This document shows positions 1-6,200 of a stretch of 10,813 nucleotides of DNA, piece after piece (the first letter of the stretch is position 1; every line of letters begins with the position of its first letter). The notes beneath the pieces were generated by a model. It was not told the DNA's origin. It made no database searches and saw nothing but the letters and a program-made list of their open reading frames with translations. The position numbers were made by a program, and so were the translations under genes. The stretch comes from Ruminococcus sp. (GTDB lineage: Bacteria; Bacillota; Clostridia; Oscillospirales; Ruminococcaceae): contig JAMPAO010000089.1 of NCBI GenBank assembly GCA_023667165.1, forward strand, positions 1 through 10,813, written 5' to 3'.

Positions 1-36
1 TGCCAGAACACATGAAATGATTTTTTTGTAACTCAT
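1..36 (-). CDS. 5' end of a gene with signal-peptide-like start (truncated by window edge)
   Basis: Reading leftward from an ATG at 36-34, twelve open codons run to the window edge: MSYKKIISCVLA. A short polar, Lys-Lys start followed by a hydrophobic run (IISCVLA) is typical of the n- and h-regions of a Sec signal peptide or the first part of a membrane anchor. A plausible ribosome binding site (GGTG within AAGGATCGGTGAAG) ends 7 bases before the ATG. The gene's product cannot be named from 12 residues. A candidate LytTR-type box pair lies about 100 bases upstream (137-167) and matches one in front of the peptide operon, so it may be a target of the response regulator in this window. The start rests on the SD spacing and the signal-like sequence. 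Confidence 0.55.
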   Translation of the reverse strand, partial: MSYKKIISCVLA

Positions 37-271
37 TTTACTTCACCGATCCTTTATAATGTATGTAAATCCAACCGAGAGACAATATATATATTTAATA
101 ATGTCATAAAAAACCGGATATTTCAAGGCATTTTTGCAGAACGGCAGAAAAAACTACATAAACTGCAAAAATAAAGATAAATTAAATACATTTTATTACT
201 AAATAAACCTAAAACGTTACATTAAATGAGAATATATTTATATGCTCAATTGCTCAATAACTGCGTTTGCG
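37..271. other. AT-rich non-coding region upstream of the leftward gene at 36
   Basis: No ORF with a ribosome binding site is seen on either strand. The stretch separates the terminator of the peptide operon from the leftward gene starting at 36, so it should hold that gene's promoter and leader. It contains the candidate regulator box at 137-167. AT-rich leftward -10 candidates occur at 95-100 (TATTAA), at 98-103 (CATTAT, 17 bp after TTGAAA at 121-126) and at 58-63 (TACATT, 16 bp after TTGTCT at 80-85). None is near consensus, as would be expected of an activator-dependent promoter. A tandem copy of TGCTCAAT (243-258) has no assigned role. Confidence 0.6.
137..167 (-). promoter_or_regulatory. 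candidate LytTR regulator binding box, copy A
   Basis: On the minus strand this reads TGCAGTTTATGT, then a T-rich spacer, then GCCGTTCTG. The half-sites GCAGTTTAT (158-166) and GCCGTTCTG (137-145) start exactly 21 bases apart, two helical turns. They resemble the 9-bp direct repeats with 12-bp spacing bound by AgrA/ComE-type LytTR regulators. A second copy with the same spacing and T-rich middle lies at 916-946; over a 33-base alignment 24 positions are identical. It lies upstream of the leftward gene at 36. The match between copies is seen directly; binding by the regulator encoded here is inferred. Confidence 0.55.
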
Positions 272-301
272 AAAAAAAATCAGCCCGCATTTCTGCGGGC
301 T
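272..301 (-). terminator. Rho-independent terminator of the peptide/GyrI-like operon
   Basis: On the minus strand AGCCCGCA and TGCGGGCT (294-301 and 282-289) form a perfect 8-bp GC-rich stem with a GAAA loop. They are followed after two bases by eight T (272-279). It begins 20 bases after the stop of the 155-aa gene, so it ends the leftward operon. On the plus strand the stem is followed only by TTGATATT and would be weak. Confidence 0.9.
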
Positions 302-321
302 TTGATATTACAGTATACTTG

Positions 322-789
322 CTATAGTTGATTTGCATTTACACTGATGAAAGCGTCAAGAACGCTGTCACACGGCTGTTCCTCACTGTTGCGTATGACC
401 TTGTAGTAAATGCTGCTTACAGGTTTCAAGCTTTTTTTCAATAAAAACTGTTCAAGAGACGACCTTACCGAACCTATTTCGGAATATAAACCGTAATGAC
501 GAACAGACACGGCATTGACCAGCTTAAAGACAGGCTTGTAAATATACTGCTCGCTGCTTTCAAATGCCTTGTTTACTGGGATAAGTATCTCAATATCCGC
601 AATGCACTTGTTTTTTTCGCAAAAGGTTTCCGTTACGGTAAAAAGCAAATTTTCCGTTACGGTAAATCCAAGTGCGTCAACATTTTTTTCGGCAAACCTT
701 AAAATATCTTTCAGTCTGTTCACATCAACTCTTGCCCTGTATGACAATACGTTTCTGACCTCAATATACTGCTGCTCCAAATAGTCCAT
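322..789 (-). CDS. GyrI-like (effector-binding fold) small protein
   Basis: A 155-residue soluble protein with no DNA-binding domain, signal peptide or membrane segment. Its layout fits the two-fold GyrI-like/AraC effector-binding (SOUL-like) fold. The first half runs from 'IEVRNVLSYRARV' through a helix (residues 24-36) to strands ending 'IEILIPV'. The second half begins 'AVSVRHYGLYSEI', where HYGLY matches the usual H-x-G-x-Y turn, followed by a helix and strands ending 'VLDAFISVN'. Such domains bind small hydrophobic ligands or act as sensor modules; stand-alone versions include the DUF5085-type proteins, though that family label is from memory. Its ATG lies 6 bases after the stop of the upstream 14-codon ORF. 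Its SD (GGAG, 801-804) lies inside that ORF's end, so the two are probably translationally coupled. An internal 16-bp repeat encodes FTVTE twice. A plausible role is to bind the peptide or another signal; no function is proven. Confidence 0.75.
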   Translation of the reverse strand: MDYLEQQYIEVRNVLSYRARVDVNRLKDILRFAEKNVDALGFTVTENLLFTVTETFCEKNKCIADIEILIPVNKAFESSEQYIYKPVFKLVNAVSVRHYGLYSEIGSVRSSLEQFLLKKSLKPVSSIYYKVIRNSEEQPCDSVLDAFISVNANQL

Positions 790-795
790 TACCGA

Positions 796-840
796 TTACT
801 CTCCAAAGATAAGATAGAAGACATAGTACCAGCAATCCAT
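796..840 (-). CDS. 14-residue aromatic peptide, possible signal or leader peptide
   Basis: A leftward 14-codon ORF encodes MDCWYYVFYLIFGE. It has a near-perfect SD, AAAGGAG (851-857), 10 bases before the ATG. About 30 bases upstream is a TATAAT (872-877), so it is the first gene of the operon. The peptide is strikingly aromatic (W4, Y5, Y6, F8, Y9, F12), has one Cys (C3), and bears charge only at D2 and E14. Its end overlaps the SD of the 155-aa gene. It faces a divergent LytTR regulator/GHKL kinase pair, the family of regulators that responds to peptide pheromones, and a matching regulator box lies upstream. It might be an unprocessed short hydrophobic pheromone, a membrane micropeptide, or only a translated leader that couples ribosomes to the next gene. 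It is too short to place in a known family. Confidence 0.6.
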   Translation of the reverse strand: MDCWYYVFYLIFGE

Positions 841-850
841 GATCTTACCG

Positions 851-857
851 CTCCTTT
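851..857 (-). promoter_or_regulatory. ribosome binding site deciding the 14-codon ORF start
   Basis: AAAGGAG on the minus strand, 10 bases before the ATG at 840. It is stronger than the GGAG in front of the larger downstream gene, which is the main reason to treat the tiny ORF as translated. Confidence 0.75.
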
Positions 858-871
858 CCTTGATTTTTACA

Positions 872-900
872 ATTATAGGATAGCACATTGCACAAACTAT
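872..900 (-). promoter_or_regulatory. leftward promoter of the peptide operon
   Basis: A perfect TATAAT -10 lies at 872-877 on the minus strand, about 30 bases before the peptide's ATG. The -35 position at 17-bp spacing (895-900) reads ATAGTT, a poor match. A good -10 with a poor -35 and an upstream box (916-946) is the arrangement expected for activator-dependent LytTR promoters. Confidence 0.6.
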
Positions 901-915
901 AACAACATATTTTGG

Positions 916-946
916 TTGAATGGTATAAAAAATGACATAAACCGCA
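916..946 (-). promoter_or_regulatory. candidate LytTR regulator binding box, copy B
   Basis: On the minus strand it reads TGCGGTTTATGT, a T-rich spacer, then ACCATTC. Half-sites start at 945 and 924, 21 bases apart, as in copy A. The identical core GTTTATGT, the TTTTTT tract and the CC-TTC half are shared. The box ends 40 bases before the leftward -10. On the other side its edge lies about 8 bases before the -35 (955) of the rightward regulator promoter. One site could therefore act on both divergent promoters, giving activation and autoregulation. Binding is inferred. Confidence 0.55.
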
Positions 947-954
947 TAATTGTA

Positions 955-983
955 TTGAAAATATAATCAAAATATGGTATAAT
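955..983 (+). promoter_or_regulatory. rightward sigma-A promoter of the regulator-kinase operon
   Basis: TTGAAA (955-960), a 17-bp spacer, then TATAAT (978-983), with TGG directly before it as an extended -10. This is close to consensus and suggests substantial basal transcription starting near 989-991. Transcription would begin at the left edge of the MITE-like element (986-1101), giving a leader of about 140 bases before the ATG at 1131. Confidence 0.85.
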
Positions 984-985
984 TA

Positions 986-1101
986 TTAAGGAAACGCCGA
1001 TTAAATAGTTTTTTCAATCGGCATATTTTACAAACCTTTATATCAAGCGGTATTTTCCCCGCCTACGGCGGGGAAAATACCCTAAATCAGCACTTCCTTA
1101 A
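986..1101. mobile_element. 116-bp MITE-like element with terminal inverted repeats
   Basis: The left end reads TTAAGGAAACGCCGATT (986-1002); the right end, read on the other strand, is TTAAGGAAGTGCTGATT (1085-1101). Fourteen of 17 positions match, with the outer eight identical. TTAA at both outer edges could be part of the repeats or a target duplication. Inside are a 7-bp stem (996-1002 with 1016-1022) and a perfect 15-bp hairpin (1049-1081). There is no coding capacity, so mobilisation would need a transposase elsewhere; no family is assigned. It lies 3 bases after the -10 of the regulator promoter, so it makes up most of that operon's leader. It could instead be a native structured leader RNA. 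Confidence 0.5.
1049..1081. repeat. perfect 15-bp palindrome (hairpin) in the regulator leader
   Basis: GGTATTTTCCCCGCC (1049-1063), loop TAC, and its exact complement (1067-1081). No T-run follows on either strand, so it is not a standard terminator. Being GC-rich in an AT-rich region and lying inside the inverted-repeat element, it resembles a REP-type or MITE core palindrome. In the regulator mRNA it would form a very stable stem about 50 bases before the start codon. Confidence 0.85.
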
Positions 1102-1130
1102 AAAATGCCAAGAAAGGATATTCGCTTAAA

Positions 1131-1838
1131 ATGAAAATTGCAATATGCGACGATGAAAGCTATTGGAGAGAAAATCTTTCGATCCTGCTTGAGAAATACG
1201 GAAAGAAAAGACATATAGATATAGTTTCGGATTATTTTTCAAACGGAGCTTCTTTATTGGAAAGCTCAAAGGAGTTTGACATAGTTTTTATGGATTATCA
1301 GATGAGTGATATAAACGGTATAGAGACCGTCAGAAAAATCAGACAGAAAAACAAGAAGTGCGCCGTAATTTTTGTAAGCGCATTCCCCGCTGTTGCTCTT
1401 GATACTTTTGCTCTGAATACCTTTCGTTTTCTCGCAAAACCTATCGACAGCGAGAAACTTTTCGATTCATTGGATGACTATTTGCGCTATGAGAATGAAA
1501 ATTACATTTATTTTAATACTCATAACGGACTTATTAAGATCAGAGAAGCGGATATACTTTACTGTGAATCAAGCGGCAGGCATACTATAGTACATACTCC
1601 CGATAAAGACTATACCTTTTCGCTGATCCTTAAGGAAATTGAAAAACAGCTTTCACGAGAAAAATTTATCAGGTGCCATAAGGCATATATCGTTGCATTT
1701 GCTCACATAAAATCATTTGACAACACCTCCGTGATCTTGGATAATAATGCGTCCGTATACATCGGGCGAACATATTTGTCTGATTTCAAAACAGTATTCC
1801 AGAACTACATTATAAGCAACAATTTAAGGAGAATTTAG
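1131..1838 (+). CDS. LytTR-family response regulator (AgrA/ComE type)
   Basis: A 235-residue cytoplasmic two-component regulator. The receiver domain (1-120) starts MKIAICDDE with the acidic pair D7/D8. It carries the phosphoacceptor D55 in 'IVFMDYQMSD', the switch residue S83 in 'FVSAF', and K103 in 'LAKP'. A LytTR DNA-binding domain follows (about 126-228), with the family's 'YCESSGRHTIVHT' strand and the 'FIRCHKAYIVAFAHI' stretch. LytTR proteins bind paired 9-bp direct repeats, and candidate boxes lie at 916-946 and 137-167. The SD, AAAGGA (1113-1118), is 12 bases before the ATG, a little long. The stop is immediately followed by the kinase ATG, and the kinase's SD lies inside this gene's last codons. 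Its length and key residues are those of an intact, active regulator. It is probably phosphorylated by the adjacent kinase. Confidence 0.95.
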   Translation: MKIAICDDESYWRENLSILLEKYGKKRHIDIVSDYFSNGASLLESSKEFDIVFMDYQMSDINGIETVRKIRQKNKKCAVIFVSAFPAVALDTFALNTFRFLAKPIDSEKLFDSLDDYLRYENENYIYFNTHNGLIKIREADILYCESSGRHTIVHTPDKDYTFSLILKEIEKQLSREKFIRCHKAYIVAFAHIKSFDNTSVILDNNASVYIGRTYLSDFKTVFQNYIISNNLRRI

Positions 1839-3146
1839 ATGAACGTTACATCGTTTGTATTGTCTGCTTTATCGGACAGCACTCTGCTTTTTGCGCAGAT
1901 TCTGTTGCTTTCGGCAATAACGTGCAGGCGTCCGGTAAAGTCAAGAAGCATTGTTTCCTGTGCAGTTATTATTCTTACGGATTTTCTGTTTGAATTAAGT
2001 TTTTTCAGGTCTTTTGCTCTGTTCCAATGGAGCGCAGTCTTTCTGAACAGCATAAAGGTATGCGCACTTACATTATACTCATTAAAAACATACCGCCTCT
2101 GTCATTTTCTTATCTCATTGACAATGCAGTTTACCTGTTCCGTATTAAGCGCAGGAATAGCCCCTGTGCTGCCTTTTAACTGCAATTCATTATCGACGCA
2201 TACGATCACACTGTTTACCGTAAGATTTATAATGCTGGCAAGCTCTCTTACGATCTGCAAACGACGTGACACTTTCACCGTAAAGGATAGAAGCGAGATC
2301 ATTCCAAACCATATTTACATTCTGATACTTATCGTTCTTTTCATAGAAAACGGGTTGATACGCGACTTGAACCATACTACGGTAAATGTTGAGCTGAAGA
2401 TGTCAATTGCCGAATATCTTGTTATGATACTTATTATTTTTACGTCCGCATTGATAATATCTCTTGCTGTCAATGCAGCGGGGAAAAATTACTATCTGAT
2501 GATAAATACAGTTCTTGAACGGCAAAATAAGATACAGCTTGCGCATTATGAAAAAGTGGAACAGTTTAATTCGGAAATAAGACGATTCCGTCACGATTAT
2601 TTCAACCATATGAACTGCATTGCCAATATGATAGAGGTCGGAAAAAACGACGAAACACTAACGTATATAAAAAATATGTCCGGCATACTCCCTGCCGAAA
2701 AGTTTCTGATCAAAACAGGAAATTACATAGCAGACGCAGTTTTAAGCGATAAGCAGGACGAGGCCGCAAAGCATAACGCCCAAATCGTATTTGACGGAAT
2801 AATACCCCAAGAAATAAACAGTACCGATCTGTGTATCATACTTTCAAATGCTCTTGATAACGCTGTGGAAGCCTGCGGTAAAATCCCCGACAGAAAAACC
2901 ATCTCGGTTTACGGAAATTATCAGCAGGGTTGTGTTGTGCTTATAATAAAAAATCCCACCGCTGTAGATTGGGATATATCTCAGGGACTTCCTCCCACGT
3001 CCAAGGGAGATGATAAAAATCACGGCTGGGGTCTTTTGAATATACAGCGGGCAGTAAAAAAGTATGATGGCAATATGAATATTTCGGTTTCCGATAATAC
3101 GTTCATTTTAAGTATTTCTTTTAATCCGAAGATCGGTAAATCATAG
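1839..3146 (+). CDS. GHKL-type membrane sensor histidine kinase (AgrC-like)
   Basis: A 435-residue kinase. Residues 1-212 hold about six or seven hydrophobic segments (near 5-28, 38-57, 62-82, 86-112, 122-140, 158-175, 190-212), the polytopic sensor of AgrC/ComD-type receptors. A helical linker (218-250) leads to the phosphoacceptor H252 in 'FRHDYFNHMN'. The ATP-binding domain follows, with the N-box 'SNALDNAVEA' (N337, N341) and the G-box 'HGWGLLNI' (395-402). In this family the kinase senses an extracellular peptide and phosphorylates a LytTR partner, here the gene immediately upstream. The ATG at 1839 directly abuts that gene's stop; SD AAGGAG at 1826-1831. The ligand is unknown. No AgrB/AgrD pair is present, and the 14-residue peptide encoded divergently is the only candidate in the window. 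Confidence 0.93.
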   Translation: MNVTSFVLSALSDSTLLFAQILLLSAITCRRPVKSRSIVSCAVIILTDFLFELSFFRSFALFQWSAVFLNSIKVCALTLYSLKTYRLCHFLISLTMQFTCSVLSAGIAPVLPFNCNSLSTHTITLFTVRFIMLASSLTICKRRDTFTVKDRSEIIPNHIYILILIVLFIENGLIRDLNHTTVNVELKMSIAEYLVMILIIFTSALIISLAVNAAGKNYYLMINTVLERQNKIQLAHYEKVEQFNSEIRRFRHDYFNHMNCIANMIEVGKNDETLTYIKNMSGILPAEKFLIKTGNYIADAVLSDKQDEAAKHNAQIVFDGIIPQEINSTDLCIILSNALDNAVEACGKIPDRKTISVYGNYQQGCVVLIIKNPTAVDWDISQGLPPTSKGDDKNHGWGLLNIQRAVKKYDGNMNISVSDNTFILSISFNPKIGKS

Positions 3147-3194
3147 TCCTTCCTGCGCTTTCTTTGAGAATACATTCAACTTAACCCATAAGAA

Positions 3195-3231
3195 AACGGC
3201 AGCCCCACACCGGAGCCGCCGTTCCCTTTTT
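3195..3231. terminator. bidirectional terminator between convergent operons
   Basis: Arms 3195-3206 and 3212-3223 form a stem with a 5-base loop. Leftward RNA has 12 pairs (two G-U) followed by TTTTCTT, ending the giant gene. Rightward RNA has the same stem with two A-C mismatches, then CCC and five T (3227-3231), ending the kinase gene about 50 bases downstream of its stop. Confidence 0.85.
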
Positions 3232-3234
3232 CGG

Positions 3235-6200
3235 TTATATGCTTACATCGTCCCTCCCAAGATCGGGTTCATCATCACCCTGCACAGGCTTGTACCCCTG
3301 CGCTTCGATATTGTCGAACCAATTATCGGCAAAGGAAAGAACATCGTTTACCTGTTTCATCACTTCGGGAGTGGGGTTGTCAACATCAAACCGCTCATAC
3401 TTTCCGAGACCGCTGTTTTCATAGCTTACGGGTATCGCCCTTTTGTTTTCGTAATCTATCCTGAAATCAATGCGGGGGTCGCACATCAGATCGCCGTTCT
3501 GAACATAATTTTGCTCCATTATAAGAATATCCTCCTGCATTTCCACGGCAAGCGGCATAAACGCATCACAGTCTGTCCGATATTTGCGGTATGTAACGTC
3601 ACCCGTCATAATATCGGGAAACATTTCCGCAAGCCGCTCAAAAATATCTTTCTGCGCAGTATCGTCCGTAAGCTCAAATTCCGTGAGCTTGATATGGACT
3701 TCTTCAAGCTCTTCAAGAGCCGCACGGAGTTCGCCCTCTCTTGCAAAAGGCTTTTCAACATCAGCCTTCATCTGCTCAAGTTCAGACTTTTTCTGCTCTG
3801 CTTTCGCCGTGAGATTATAGGCGGTGGTCTGAATACACGCAATTGCGTCATCAAGTTTCCTGATATTCGCCGCAGTGTAGTTGGGAACAATGTCGCAATA
3901 GTGGTGCTTTTCGCCTTTTAAACAAGCCTGATACTTCTTTGAGAAATCGTTGTACATAACAGAAAGCTCCATACCTCTGTACTCTCCTATTCTCACCTCT
4001 TTGCCCTCTGCCATTTTTGCCATATTAACGACAACAGCATTTTTGAGAGCGTCTCCTGCCTCCGAAAGACAGGTATAGACAGTATCTCCGAGTTTAAGCG
4101 GATACATCTCGTTACCGTCCTTGTCAGAAATTTTTTCGCTCTCATTTGCTTTTTTCAGGTCGTCTGCGTAGTGCTTTGCGTAAAGCTCGTTCTGCCTTAT
4201 CTCATTGGGGTATTTAACCCTGATATTGTCCTGCAGTTCATAGAGATTTTCGTTATAACGGTTCTTTTCCGATTTAATGTCTCTGATAAGCGTCTGAAGC
4301 TCCATCTCCCTTTTAATGAGGGGATTTCCCGCACATAAGCTCTTGACCTCGGCGTAATCAAGCGCCTGTTCGTCCACGTCCGAGCAGACCCTTTCCGGGG
4401 TTTTGGAAGTCATTACCTGACTTATAAATTTCTGCTTATTCTCCAGAATCTGATAAAGATATGCGTCAAATGATTTGTCGGTAACGTAACGGAAGATGTC
4501 AACAACAGGGTTTTCATTGCCCTGACGCGCTATACGTCCGTCTCGCTGCTGCATATCGGAGGGGCGCAGCGGGCAGTCCAGGTGGTGCAGGGCAATAAGT
4601 TTTTCCTGCACGTTCATACCCGCTCCGCATTTTGCGGTAGAGCCTAACAGCACACGAACCTCGCCCCTGTTCATCTGCCCGAATAATCCCTGTTTCTTTT
4701 CTGCCGTGTCATAATCGTGGATAAATGCAATTTCCTTTTCGGGAATGCCTTTGGCTATGAGCTTGTCCTTAATATCGTCATAGACGTTAAAGGTCTTGGG
4801 CGGCATATCCTCCACGGGTGATATATACAGCTTTTCAAGCAATCCGGGAGAATCTTCTTCAACGAATTTTCCTCCCATAAATACCGCCGCACGGGATTCA
4901 ATAGTCTTTCCGTCCTCGGCAGGGACTCGGAACACGGCAATATCTCCTGTCTGCAATTTATCTTCGGGACTGTCGGCGGCTGCCTTGTCAACGTATGCTT
5001 TCACATCGTCAAAGGTTTCCGCGGCTTTCTTTGTTCCGGATTTTCCCAAACCTATTTTACGTCTGATACATTCAAACTCTCCCTCCTCTTTCGGGCGGTA
5101 GATCTCAAATCTGTCCTGCCTGTCTGCCTGCTTGGGCGTTGACATATCGCAGAAAATAAGCTGCGTACTGCGCTTCTCCGAGGTCTTTTCCCAAATATCA
5201 AAAACATTGTTTATGCACAGATTTACCTTTGACTTGGGTTCATCGGGACAGCCGGGTATCATAAGCCGCTGGTCAAGCCCGATTTTACGTCCGTCATTGG
5301 TAATGACGAGCATATTGTCCTCTTTCGGATCAACAAAACCGTCACGGATTTTTGTAGCTCTCTTGGAAAGAGATTTTATTAGCCTTTTCTGTATTTTTGA
5401 CGGCTCTGCCACTATATCGTGTACCTTTGTTTCCGGCTTTTCAATATCAAGAGTGTCTGCTGTGCGTATATCCGCACATTCCTTGAACATTCCCATAAGC
5501 TCGGGCAGATTGGTAAACTGCGCAAATCGTGTTTTAAGCTGATACTTGCCGTCCGATTCCGGTTTGAGTTCGTAATCCGTAACCACATTTCCGAAGTCGG
5601 CAGCCCACTCGTCAAAATGATCGATACCGCATTCCCGGAGCAAATCGCTCTGCAAATATCTCATCATTGTGTAAAGCTCCGTCATGCTGTTGGAAATAGG
5701 CGTTCCCGATGCGGCTACTATCCCCTTGCCGCCGGTGATCTCATCAAAATAACGGGTTTTCATAAGAAACTCCGCCGCCTTAGCCGAGCCTGTCACGGTG
5801 ATACCTGCCACGTTCGACATCTTGGTTGCCGTGCCGAGGTTCTTGTACATATGGCACTCGTCCACGAAAAGTTTATCAAAGCCCATCTGCTCAAAGTCTA
5901 TGTAGCTGTCCTTTGCGATCTTGTCATTGTCTTTGAGCTTCTTCTCATATTTGGCAATGGTCCTTTCAATTTCCTTAACGGAAAAGCTCTTTTTACCGTC
6001 TATGCTTTGCGCCGCTTCAAGCTCCGTTCGCAGACTTGCTATTTCGGCTTCCATATAGCCTTTCAGCCTGTCGGGTGAAATTCCCATACGGTCAAACTGC
6101 GAATGTCCCACAATTACTGCGTCCCATTCGCCCGTTGCAATACGGGCAAAAAGCTGCTTGCGGTTTTTAGGTTCAAAATCCTTTTTTGTTGCCACAAGAA

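Noticed and set aside
55..60. TATAAT on the plus strand as a rightward promoter
   Set aside because: No acceptable -35 at 16-18 bp and no rightward gene or RNA structure downstream.
243..258. Tandem TGCTCAATTGCTCAAT as a repeat array or binding site
   Set aside because: Only two short units with no matching copies near other promoters here.
569..784. Plus-strand ORFs antisense to the GyrI-like gene
   Set aside because: No ribosome binding site, low-complexity translation, and fully opposite a better-supported gene.
892..900. ATAGTTTGT (minus) as a LytTR half-site
   Set aside because: It fits the general half-site but has no partner at 21-22 bases and has no counterpart near box A; the 916-946 box is better supported.
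1049..1081. Perfect hairpin as a transcription terminator for either divergent operon
   Set aside because: No T-run follows the stem on either strand, and it lies between a strong promoter and the gene it drives.
1105..1134. Nine-codon ORF (MPRKDIRLK) whose stop overlaps the regulator ATG (ATGA)
   Set aside because: The upstream sequence CTTCCTTAAAAA gives no ribosome binding site, so translation is unlikely.
5419..6078. 219-codon plus-strand ORF inside the giant gene (and similar ones at 7450-8076 and 8971-9591)
   Set aside because: They are opposite conserved helicase, methylase or accessory segments, show no recognisable domain, and are shadows of codon bias on the other strand.
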